Assembly: GCA_027364825.1 (NCBI GenBank)
Contig: DAHXOM010000105.1
Coordinates: 1 to 7,046, forward strand
Reading direction: 5' to 3'
From: a bacterium
GTDB lineage: Bacteria; JAMCPX01
Length of the DNA stretch: 7,046 nt
Under the pieces are notes generated by a model, which was given only the letters and a program-made list of their open reading frames with translations, made no database searches and was not told where the DNA came from. Each line of letters starts with the position of its first letter. The stretch's first letter is position 1. Positions 1 through 6,283 of the stretch are shown here, one piece after another. The translations under genes were made by a program, and so were the position numbers.

Positions 1-1950
1 GTCTATAAAACATACGCAGGTACCGGGGATGTCAAAGTCGGAAAGGAAAAGGTCCATGCCGAGGTTTCGCTCCTGACCGGTAAAAGGCCGCAATTCTCAA
101 GCAGTGATTGTCTCGCCTGTCATGGCGTTAAGACGGACGGGATCCCTTATGTCGATAAGGATCATTTTAAGACATCGGTACATGCGGAACTGACCTGCAC
201 GGACTGCCACTCAGGAATAAAGTCCCTCCCGCATCCCGAGAAGGTGCCGCTGCCCAATTGCGGGGCATGCCATAGCGATGTAGAAAGCCAATACAAGAAC
301 AGCGTCCATGGCAAAGCGGTAGCAAGCGGCATAACTATGGCTGCGTACTGCTGGAGCTGCCACGGCAAGCACGATATACTTTCGGCAACCAATCCTTCTT
401 CAACGGTTTATCCGCAGAACCTGCCTTCGACATGCGGCACCTGTCACAATAGTGAAGAGATGGCAAAACAATACAATATACCCGTGTCAAACCCGTATCA
501 GCTGTATGAAAAGAGCATTCACGCTGCTGCTTTGAAGGATGGTCTGCCCGCAGCAACATGTTCCAACTGTCACGGTGTGCATGATATCCTGCCGCTGGAT
601 GTCACAACATCGACAATAGCAAAATCCAATGTCCCGAAGACCTGTTCACAATGTCATGCACAAGAATATGAGAATTATATCCAGTCTTCACACTGGAAGG
701 CTTTTAAAAACGGCATAACCAATGCACCGGTATGTACGGACTGTCACGCTGAGCATGCCATACTTGCACAGAATAACCCCAGTTCGCCGATCTATCCGCT
801 CAATATCCCCAAAACATGCACGGACTGTCACGGAAACATCAGTTTATCGGAGAACCTCGGCTTGCCTGCTGTTTCATTGTCATCGTATCTCAGCAGCTTC
901 CACGGCATTATGATAAAGGGCGGCAGTGTCATAGCGGCTAATTGCGCTTCCTGTCACAGGGCGCACAAGGTCCTGGGGCCGACCAATCCCGAGTCATCGG
1001 TATATCCGGCCAATCTGTCCCATACGTGCGGTAAATGTCATCCTGGTATTTCGAAGGCGGATATAAAACATCTCAAGGAGATACATGGGCCAACCGGCAT
1101 CGGCAGCAGGGTAATCAAGATTGTCAGGACAGCGTATATATGGCTTATCACGATAACCATACTCGGTATGATCGTCTTTGTGCTTGCAGATTTTGTCCGG
1201 AAAACCATTGACAGGGACAAAAAAGGGATAACAAAGCTTCCGGAGGAAGGTGATTATATAAGATTCAATAGAACGGAAATTGTCCTGCATACCGTGAATT
1301 TTATCAGCTTTATTCTCCTTGCCTATACGGGCTTTGCATACCATTGGCCCAATGAGTGGTGGAGTTCATGGATTACACACATCGACAATGGTCTGGTCAG
1401 GGCATGGATCCACAGGGTTTCGGGTGTTGTATTGCTCATTGTTTTCTTCGCCCAGATCGTCCTGATGGTTGCTACCAGGAGAGGCAAAGAGCAGTTTAAA
1501 GAGTTGTTACCAATCCTTGGCGATATTACGGGAACATTCCAGTTGTTCTTCTACAATATAGGGCAAACCGACAAAAAACCGGCCTTCGGCAGGTTTACAC
1601 CTTTTGAAAAATTCGAATACTGGGCGCTGGCATGGGGCAACACGGTCATGGGGCTGACGGGACTGAGCCTGTGGTTCAAAACCGATATACTCAGATACAT
1701 ACCCTTATGGTGGCTGAACCTGTTCCTCCTGATCCATTTTTATGAGGCGCTTCTGGCCACACTTGCGATAATATTCTGGCACTTCTACTGGGTCATATTC
1801 AACCCGGTGCTGTACCCGTTGAACACATCGATGTTTACCGGCAAGCTTTCTCTGGAGCTGATGGAAGAGGAACATCCTCTTGAGCTTGCAAAGCACGAGT
1901 CCAAAAAGCAGACAGGAACAAGCAGCACGGAAGCAAACCAGTACAAATAA
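1..1950 (+). CDS. Multiheme cytochrome c / di-heme cytochrome b fusion (CbcL-like), 5' end outside window
   Basis: Probable inner-membrane quinol oxidase module that passes electrons to a periplasmic chain of c-type hemes. The frame is open from base 1, giving 649 visible residues; the GTG at 244 lies inside the heme domain and is not a start. Eleven CxxCH heme c motifs are visible, with first Cys at fragment residues 37, 66, 87, 117, 145, 187, 215, 245, 273, 315 and 343. Extra His residues just before or after many of them fit bis-His ligation. A membrane segment (about 377-398) leads into a cytochrome b domain of the HydC/FdnI or b561 type, with candidate heme b ligands His430, His471, His579 and His594, the last two 15 residues apart on one helix. 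A short charged tail ends the protein. The order c-domain then b-domain matches CbcL of Geobacter, from memory of that family. The signal peptide and any further hemes lie upstream. The family call is strong; electron acceptor and physiological role are inferred. Confidence 0.93.
   Translation, partial: VYKTYAGTGDVKVGKEKVHAEVSLLTGKRPQFSSSDCLACHGVKTDGIPYVDKDHFKTSVHAELTCTDCHSGIKSLPHPEKVPLPNCGACHSDVESQYKNSVHGKAVASGITMAAYCWSCHGKHDILSATNPSSTVYPQNLPSTCGTCHNSEEMAKQYNIPVSNPYQLYEKSIHAAALKDGLPAATCSNCHGVHDILPLDVTTSTIAKSNVPKTCSQCHAQEYENYIQSSHWKAFKNGITNAPVCTDCHAEHAILAQNNPSSPIYPLNIPKTCTDCHGNISLSENLGLPAVSLSSYLSSFHGIMIKGGSVIAANCASCHRAHKVLGPTNPESSVYPANLSHTCGKCHPGISKADIKHLKEIHGPTGIGSRVIKIVRTAYIWLITITILGMIVFVLADFVRKTIDRDKKGITKLPEEGDYIRFNRTEIVLHTVNFISFILLAYTGFAYHWPNEWWSSWITHIDNGLVRAWIHRVSGVVLLIVFFAQIVLMVATRRGKEQFKELLPILGDITGTFQLFFYNIGQTDKKPAFGRFTPFEKFEYWALAWGNTVMGLTGLSLWFKTDILRYIPLWWLNLFLLIHFYEALLATLAIIFWHFYWVIFNPVLYPLNTSMFTGKLSLELMEEEHPLELAKHESKKQTGTSSTEANQYK
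259..1026 (+). repeat. Two 128-residue heme super-repeats within the cytochrome
   Basis: From the third visible heme motif onward, successive CxxCH motifs are spaced 30, 28, 42, 28, 30, 28, 42 and 28 residues apart. This is two exact 128-residue periods of four hemes each (259-642 and 643-1026), and the last heme motif at 1027 opens a third, unfinished copy. Each 28-residue step carries the same signature: CxxCH, a second His three residues later, a Pro-rich stretch often containing YPxN, then TCxxCH. The repeat is visible in protein only; the DNA copies have diverged. The first two hemes (bases 109-210) do not follow the spacing and belong to a different, c7-like module. Confidence 0.85.
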
Positions 1951-1967
1951 AAAATAACATTTTGTAC

Positions 1968-2000
1968 GGGACAGGGTACCACCCTGTCCCATTTTCTTTA
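1968..2000 (+). terminator. Intrinsic terminator after the cytochrome gene
   Basis: A perfect 10-bp stem (GGGACAGGGT at 1968-1977 with ACCCTGTCCC at 1981-1990) closes a 3-nt loop and is followed directly by the T-rich run ATTTTCTTTA. It begins 18 nt after the cytochrome stop codon and separates that transcript from the kinase gene. Confidence 0.9.
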
Positions 2001-2025
2001 TCAGCAAGCATACATCAAGAATTTG

Positions 2026-2054
2026 TTGTGATTTTTTATTATTATTCTTATACT
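2026..2054 (+). promoter_or_regulatory. Predicted sigma-70-type promoter for the kinase-rmuC pair
   Basis: A -35-like TTGTGA (2026-2031, 4 of 6 consensus bases) and a -10-like TATACT (2049-2054, 5 of 6) are separated by 17 nt in AT-rich DNA. They lie after the cytochrome terminator and just upstream of the kinase. The start point would be near 2061, giving a leader of about 20 nt. This rests on consensus matching only. Confidence 0.55.
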
Positions 2055-2072
2055 CCATCCATATAAAATATT

Positions 2073-2077
2073 GGAGG
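2073..2077 (+). promoter_or_regulatory. Shine-Dalgarno site fixing the kinase start at 2083
   Basis: GGAGG ends 5 nt before ATG 2083. The in-frame TTG at 2071 overlaps this site and so cannot be the start that uses it; the protein therefore begins MGLLVVGS. Confidence 0.85.
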
Positions 2078-2082
2078 AATGT

Positions 2083-2991
2083 ATGGGACTTTTGGTTGTC
2101 GGTTCAGTTGCGTTCGATTCTGTTGAAACACCGTTCGGGAAAGCCAAAGATGTGCTCGGCGGATCAGCAACCTATTTTTCTACCGCAGCAAGCTATTTCA
2201 CGGATGTAAGGCTTGTGGCTGTCGTAGGCAGGGATTTTCCGGAAAAGCACATTAATTTTTTGAAAAAGAAGAAGATTGACGTCCGGGGCCTTCAGAAGGC
2301 AAAGGGAAAGACCTTCCGGTGGAAGGGAAAGTATGATTTCGATCTGAATCAGGCACAAACGCTGGATACCCAGCTCAATGTGTTCGCGTCTTTCAATCCA
2401 AAGCTGCCGGAGGCATATAAAGATACCGGCTATGTTTTCCTTGCAAACATAGACCCGGTGCTTCAGCTCGAGGTGCTGCGTCAGGTAAAAAGACCAAAGC
2501 TCGTTGCATGCGACACCATGAATTTCTGGATAGAAAGGAAGTTGAAGGAGCTGAAAAAAACGCTGAAGTTCGTTGATATACTCACCATTAATGAGGCAGA
2601 GGCAAGGGAGCTGTCCAAGGAATCAAACCTTGTCAAGGCGGCACGGCGCATCATGTCGTACGGCCCGGAGATTATAATCATAAAGAGAGGGGAATACGGG
2701 GCACTGATGTTTTCCGATTCCAGTGTTTTCTCGGCACCTGCTTATCCTATCGAATCCGTGTTTGATCCAACCGGAGCGGGGGATAGTTTTGCGGGGGGAT
2801 TCATGGGGTACCTTTCAAGCGTAGATAATATCACCGATGCCAACATACGGCAGGCGATCATCGTAGGTAGTGTCATGGCATCATTCGACGTGGAAGACTT
2901 CAGCCTGAACAGATTTAAAAAACTTACAACCGTGGAAATAGAAAACAGGTATGATGAGTTCAAGCAGCTCACCTATTTTGATGATCTATAG
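2083..2991 (+). CDS. PfkB/ribokinase-family carbohydrate (or nucleoside) kinase
   Basis: A 302-residue cytoplasmic kinase, a normal length for the family, expected to transfer the ATP gamma-phosphate to a hydroxymethyl group of a sugar or nucleoside. The N-terminal strand reads LLVVGSVAFD, with Asp12 where the family usually has a substrate-binding Asp. A Gly-Gly motif (GGSATYFS, 26-33) corresponds to PfkB signature 1. VGRDFP (48-53), the NE motif in LTINEAEA (N170, E171, metal/phosphate site), KRGEYGA (201-207) and signature 2 DPTGAGDSFAGGF (228-240) with catalytic base Asp234 all follow in the expected order. ATG 2083 is chosen over the TTG at 2071 because the ribosome binding site overlaps the latter. 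It has its own predicted promoter, and rmuC starts 42 nt downstream with no terminator between, so the two are probably co-transcribed. Motifs do not identify the substrate; ribokinase, adenosine kinase and fructokinase activities are all possible. Confidence 0.93.
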   Translation: MGLLVVGSVAFDSVETPFGKAKDVLGGSATYFSTAASYFTDVRLVAVVGRDFPEKHINFLKKKKIDVRGLQKAKGKTFRWKGKYDFDLNQAQTLDTQLNVFASFNPKLPEAYKDTGYVFLANIDPVLQLEVLRQVKRPKLVACDTMNFWIERKLKELKKTLKFVDILTINEAEARELSKESNLVKAARRIMSYGPEIIIIKRGEYGALMFSDSSVFSAPAYPIESVFDPTGAGDSFAGGFMGYLSSVDNITDANIRQAIIVGSVMASFDVEDFSLNRFKKLTTVEIENRYDEFKQLTYFDDL

Positions 2992-3033
2992 AAAGGTTAC
3001 GGCAAGCTGACGGTATAAAATAAGGAGTAAGCG

Positions 3034-4257
3034 ATGTCATTTACAGTACCATTTTTGATCGGTGTTTTTGCCGGCGCCTTCATTGTTATCATCATGAGCT
3101 GGCTGAGGAGGAAAGAGGCAAAAGAACTCGCGCAGGCTCTTGTCGAGCAGTCCCAGACAGAGAAGATCCAGGACCTGGAGGCTGTTATTCAGCGGCTGAA
3201 AGAATCTTTTGAATCACTCGCCTCGAATGCACTGTCGAACAGTACGACCGAACTGCTCAAACTCGCGGACCAGACCCTGAAGGGCAATCTGCAGTCCGGG
3301 GAAAAAGATCTTGAGGGCAAGAAGAAACTGATCGATCAAACCCTGGATGCGATAAACAAGGAAATGCAGAAAGTCCAGGAAACGATTGTGAGCCTGGAAA
3401 AAAATACAGGACAGAAGTTCGGTGAGCTTACTTCACAGTTGCGAAATGCCGCAGAGAACACCAAAAGTCTGCATGAAACGACTAGCCAGTTAAAGGCGGC
3501 ACTGGCGAACACAAAGGTACGGGGGCAGTGGGGCGAGAGAATGGCTGAGGATGTGCTGCGCCTTGCGGGATTTATCGAGGGTGTGAACTACCAAAAGCAA
3601 AAGGCGATCGAGGCATCCGTCCGAAGGCCGGATTATACGTTCTTCCTGCCGCAGGGACTGAAGGTCAATATGGACGTTAAATTTCCCCTCAACAATTACC
3701 TCTCTTATCTGGAGGCGCAGAACGATCTGGAGAAGGAGAAGTACCGCGCGCAGTTTCTCAGGGACGTGAGATCCAGGATAAAAGAGGTAACAACGCGTGA
3801 TTATATCGACCCGGCGTCACACACCGTGGACTATGTGCTCGTGTTTATACCGAACGAGCAGGTATACGGGTTTATCAACGAGTATGACAGGACGGTGCTT
3901 GATGAAGCGCTCAAAAACAGGGTTGTGCTGTGTTCACCGCTTACCCTGTATGCAATACTCGCGGTTATGAGACAGGCGATAGACAATTTCAGCCTTGAGC
4001 AGAGCGCTACAAAGATACTTTCCGTCATGGGTACCTTTAAAGACCAGTGGACGAAATTCGTCGAGTCCATGGAAAAGGTCGGCAAGAGGATAGACGATGC
4101 AAAGACCGAGTTTAACAATATGACCACCACGCGGCGCAATCAGCTCGAACGCCCGCTCAAACAGATAGAGGATCTGCGGTCTGCGAAAGGTATCACGATG
4201 GACTTGCTGCCGCCTGCAAATAACGGAACGGACAACGACAGGAACGACGATCATTAA
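3034..4257 (+). CDS. rmuC: RmuC-family DNA recombination protein
   Basis: A 407-residue protein with the standard RmuC layout. It has an N-terminal membrane anchor (about residues 4-22) followed by basic residues, a long coiled coil (about 27-158) and the RmuC domain. The domain opens with KVRGQWGERMAEDVL (161-175) and continues with RRPD (197-200), the MDVKFPL strand (213-219), DYVLVFIPNEQVYGF (266-280) and VVLCSPLTLYAIL (297-309), ending in a helical and polar tail. PD at 199-200 and DxK at 214-216 form a PD-(D/E)xK nuclease-like core with both acidic positions and the lysine intact. RmuC is known to limit recombination at inverted repeats in Escherichia coli; its biochemical activity is still poorly defined. 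AAGGAG at 3022-3027, 6 nt before ATG 3034, supports the start. It probably shares a transcript with the upstream kinase. The family call is firm; nuclease activity is inferred. Confidence 0.95.
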   Translation: MSFTVPFLIGVFAGAFIVIIMSWLRRKEAKELAQALVEQSQTEKIQDLEAVIQRLKESFESLASNALSNSTTELLKLADQTLKGNLQSGEKDLEGKKKLIDQTLDAINKEMQKVQETIVSLEKNTGQKFGELTSQLRNAAENTKSLHETTSQLKAALANTKVRGQWGERMAEDVLRLAGFIEGVNYQKQKAIEASVRRPDYTFFLPQGLKVNMDVKFPLNNYLSYLEAQNDLEKEKYRAQFLRDVRSRIKEVTTRDYIDPASHTVDYVLVFIPNEQVYGFINEYDRTVLDEALKNRVVLCSPLTLYAILAVMRQAIDNFSLEQSATKILSVMGTFKDQWTKFVESMEKVGKRIDDAKTEFNNMTTTRRNQLERPLKQIEDLRSAKGITMDLLPPANNGTDNDRNDDH

Positions 4258-4289
4258 CCCTTAGAGGGAGCGCAGGATTGAGCGAACCC

Positions 4290-4317
4290 GAAGGGGCTTA
4301 AAATATTAAGCCCCTTC
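4290..4317 (+). terminator. Hairpin after rmuC, possible weak terminator
   Basis: A perfect 12-bp stem (GAAGGGGCTTAA at 4290-4301 with TTAAGCCCCTTC at 4306-4317) closes a 4-nt AATA loop, 32 nt after the rmuC stop. The bases after it (AACTGTTGCATTTT) are not a proper T tract, so termination may be partial, or the hairpin may instead protect the rmuC 3' end. No convincing promoter is seen between it and the SDR gene, so some read-through is likely. Confidence 0.6.
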
Positions 4318-4371
4318 AACTGTTGCATTTTGGGGGTTAATCCGAAAGATGCAATTTAACAGAGCAGGGGA

Positions 4372-4377
4372 AGGAGG
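4372..4377 (+). promoter_or_regulatory. Shine-Dalgarno site fixing the SDR start at 4382
   Basis: AGGAGG lies 4 nt before ATG 4382. The in-frame ATG at 4349 has no comparable site, and translation from it would add 11 residues in front of the Rossmann strand, so 4382 is preferred. Confidence 0.8.
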
Positions 4378-4381
4378 ATAT

Positions 4382-5164
4382 ATGGAATATTCGAAAAAGG
4401 TTGTTTTAATAACCGGTGCATCATCAGGTATAGGCCGTGCTGTGGCAATTGCCCTGAGTCAATATAATAACTCGATAGTGATCACGGCCCGGCGCAATGA
4501 CCTTCTTGAATCCGCTGCCGGAGAAATACGCGAAAACGGCAGTGAATGCATGCCGTACGCAGGGGATGCCCTTGATCCCGCTCATGCGGACCGCGTTGTT
4601 TCCGAGATGATTAATAAGTTCGGAAGGATAGACATAGCCATCCTGAACATCGGTCAGGGACCGCCTTCAAACACGCTCACAGCGCCCAGAGAGAAGATAC
4701 TCCACTGCATGCGTACAAATTATGATACCATGATCAATTTCTATTACCCTCTCATGCAGCAGATGAAACAACAAAAAACGAGGTGCATGATTGCACATAT
4801 GAATTCCCAGGCCACCTATTTCGGCATACCCATGCAGGGGGATTATACCGCTGCAAAGAGTGCAGCAAGAATTTTTCTGGAAACTGCACGCATGGAGTTA
4901 AAGCATTTCGGTTATAATCATATCGTGATCCAGACGATCCATCCTGGGTTTGTCGATACGGCGGCAAGCCGCGGAGATGGGATCCCAGCCCCCAATCAGA
5001 TCAGCGAGGAAAAAACAGCGGAGTATGTACTGAAAGGTATAAAAAAAGAGATGCGGGAAAATATCTTTCCGCCCGGGATGAAATTTGCGACAAAGTTTGG
5101 TAAAATATCACCCTACTGGCTCCTGACAAAGGTGCTCCTCTCCCAGACCCCTGAAAAATATTAA
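4382..5164 (+). CDS. Short-chain dehydrogenase/reductase (classical SDR)
   Basis: A 260-residue NAD(P)(H)-dependent oxidoreductase of normal classical-SDR length. The N-terminal strand leads into the cofactor motif TGASSGIG (11-18). Arg37-Arg38 at the end of the second strand favour NADP(H) over NAD(H), and Asp62 sits where the adenine-binding Asp is expected. The catalytic tetrad is complete: Asn113, Ser142, Tyr155 and Lys159 (YTAAK), with the usual 12 residues between Ser and Tyr. HPGFVDT (197-203) matches the conserved PG motif after the sixth strand. The NNAG structural motif is altered to LNIG (88-91). The C-terminal tail (about 230-260) is basic and hydrophobic, which could point to a membrane or lipid-like substrate, but this is weak. 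The gene may be reached by read-through from rmuC and converges on the next gene with only 19 nt between stop codons. Substrate unknown. Confidence 0.92.
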   Translation: MEYSKKVVLITGASSGIGRAVAIALSQYNNSIVITARRNDLLESAAGEIRENGSECMPYAGDALDPAHADRVVSEMINKFGRIDIAILNIGQGPPSNTLTAPREKILHCMRTNYDTMINFYYPLMQQMKQQKTRCMIAHMNSQATYFGIPMQGDYTAAKSAARIFLETARMELKHFGYNHIVIQTIHPGFVDTAASRGDGIPAPNQISEEKTAEYVLKGIKKEMRENIFPPGMKFATKFGKISPYWLLTKVLLSQTPEKY

Positions 5165-5183
5165 ATCCTCCCAGAAATTTTTA

Positions 5184-6074
5184 TCAGAACAGCTTATCCA
5201 TGATTTCATCCTGCCTCTCGGTAATCTTCCATTCCTGTAATAGTTCATTCATTTTACCGGAAGGCATACTTCTCTTGTCAATGCTTTGAATAAACCGTTT
5301 GTAAATGTCCGGTGTTATAGTAAGCTGTTTCACGAGTTTATCGGAGGTGTAATTCGTTTTTTCTATATGCTGCGGATCGAACATACATTTCTGGGACATG
5401 AGCGGGCAGGTTACGGTATCACGCCGCATACCGAACTCGAATAACATGCCGCATTTTGCGCAGTAATATTTCCCGACCTCCCGTTCTCCCAGGATATCGA
5501 TAAAATCGAGGCCCAGCGCATGTTCTATGTTTAACACGGTCTTTAAATGTGCAAAGCTTCCCGTAAGTATGTCTTTTATCTTTTCCTTGTCCCAGATCTT
5601 CCCGGCATCCATCAGGACAAAGGTAATGGATTTCTCATTTATTCTTTGAGCGGTTTCACAGCCGGTTAAAAGGATAATGAAGCTTTTGACGGTCTGCAAA
5701 GGCTGCTGCCGGGAAATATCAAACTTCCATTCTTTGAGAAAATCCAGATAAATTTCAGCCAACCGTCTGCCGGTTTCGGGGTAATCGGCATTTATGATGG
5801 TGCTGAGAATCCTCTGGGGGATTTTTGGGTAAAATAAGCCGAACTTCTCAAGGGCTTCCGTGCTTTCAGGTGCAAGGTTTTCGACCGCAATAGGTGTATT
5901 GACGCACATGCCGGACATATACGGGCATTCCGGTTTATCAAGTACAAAGAACTTTTTACACGTTACACACCAGTAATGGTTCGATGCGGAAATACTCCCC
6001 TTGGGGAAAGAATCTATCTTACTCTTTATCATCTGCATTCTGTTCATTTGATTCATTTGGTCCATTTGATTCAT
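5184..6074 (-). CDS. Uncharacterised protein with duplicated Cys4 (zinc-ribbon-like) module
   Basis: I do not recognise this family. From ATG 6074 it has 296 residues, with no signal peptide or membrane segment, so it is probably cytoplasmic. Two related modules are visible. The first begins YWCVTC and has Cys36, Cys39, Cys50 and Cys57; the second begins YYCAKC and has Cys205, Cys208, Cys223 and Cys230. Both read CxxC, a 10- or 14-residue gap, then CPxMSxxC, which looks like a metal-binding knuckle pair. After the cysteines, both copies continue with a similar helical stretch ending in LKEWKF (first) or LQEWKI (second). A helical linker of about 85 residues joins them. The N-terminus is a short Met-Asn-Gln tandem repeat. 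ATG 6074 is preferred over ATG 6089 because GGAG at 6084-6087 precedes it and the predicted promoter would leave 6089 with a very short leader. Zinc or iron binding is inferred from the cysteines alone; no function is assigned. Confidence 0.8.
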   Translation of the reverse strand: MNQMDQMNQMNRMQMIKSKIDSFPKGSISASNHYWCVTCKKFFVLDKPECPYMSGMCVNTPIAVENLAPESTEALEKFGLFYPKIPQRILSTIINADYPETGRRLAEIYLDFLKEWKFDISRQQPLQTVKSFIILLTGCETAQRINEKSITFVLMDAGKIWDKEKIKDILTGSFAHLKTVLNIEHALGLDFIDILGEREVGKYYCAKCGMLFEFGMRRDTVTCPLMSQKCMFDPQHIEKTNYTSDKLVKQLTITPDIYKRFIQSIDKRSMPSGKMNELLQEWKITERQDEIMDKLF

Positions 6075-6080
6075 TGCTTT
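6036..6080 (-). repeat. 9-nt tandem repeat at the N-terminus of the Cys4 gene
   Basis: About five imperfect 9-nt units on the + strand: CATTCTGTT, CATTTGATT, CATTTGGTC, CATTTGATT, CATTGCTTT. On the coding strand they give repeated (N/D)QM triplets with several in-frame ATGs. The period is a multiple of 3, so copy-number change would alter length without shifting the frame. Confidence 0.8.
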
Positions 6081-6083
6081 GTA

Positions 6084-6087
6084 CTCC
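6084..6087 (-). promoter_or_regulatory. Probable ribosome binding site favouring the 6074 start
   Basis: GGAG on the minus strand lies 9 nt before ATG 6074. The upstream ATG 6089 overlaps this site and has no purine-rich site of its own within a usable distance. Confidence 0.5.
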
Positions 6088-6107
6088 ATTTCGATATTGT
6101 TTTTTTA

Positions 6108-6136
6108 AATATAGCTACGGGATCCAGATAAGGCAA
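6108..6136 (-). promoter_or_regulatory. Predicted sigma-70-type promoter for the Cys4 gene
   Basis: On the minus strand, a -35-like TTGCCT (6136-6131, 4 of 6 consensus bases) and a -10-like TATATT (6113-6108, 5 of 6) are 17 nt apart. Transcription would start near 6101, giving a leader of about 27 nt to ATG 6074. This suggests the gene is transcribed separately from the glycosyltransferase gene 195 nt upstream. Consensus match only. Confidence 0.5.
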
Positions 6137-6283
6137 ATGGACGGCTTCGGCTCGGAGAGGTTATCGATCATTAAGGCTGTCCCAACGTTTTTACCTACTG
6201 TACAATCTACCTTAACCTAAGAGGTATAACGCAGAAATTTAAGGGGGCTGTAAAGGGCCGGCTAAAGTACCTCGAGCATCTCA

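Noticed and set aside
994..1344. 116-codon minus-strand open frame
   Set aside because: Lies antisense to the cytochrome's last hemes and membrane segment, shows no recognisable motif, and the + strand frame is clearly the coding one.
1705..2058. 117-codon minus-strand open frame over the cytochrome end and terminator
   Set aside because: Its translation runs through the terminator hairpin and the promoter region and resembles no protein family; antisense shadow.
3831..4254. Two overlapping minus-strand open frames within rmuC
   Set aside because: Antisense shadows of a well-supported RmuC domain, with no ribosome binding site or motif.
4323..4360. Possible promoter (TTGCAT) before the SDR gene
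   Set aside because: No -10-like hexamer lies at an acceptable spacing.
4349..4381. Upstream ATG extending the SDR by 11 residues
   Set aside because: No ribosome binding site at the right distance, whereas ATG 4382 has AGGAGG just upstream and puts the Rossmann strand at the usual position.
5984..6220. 78-codon plus-strand open frame opposite the Cys4 gene's 5' end
   Set aside because: Overlaps the tandem repeat and predicted promoter of the minus gene, is low complexity (Phe/Ser/Tyr-rich from the repeat), and has no convincing start signal.
6241..6283. Possible terminator after the glycosyltransferase gene (GC-rich patch with GCCGGC)
   Set aside because: No stem longer than a few base pairs and no T tract on the minus strand.
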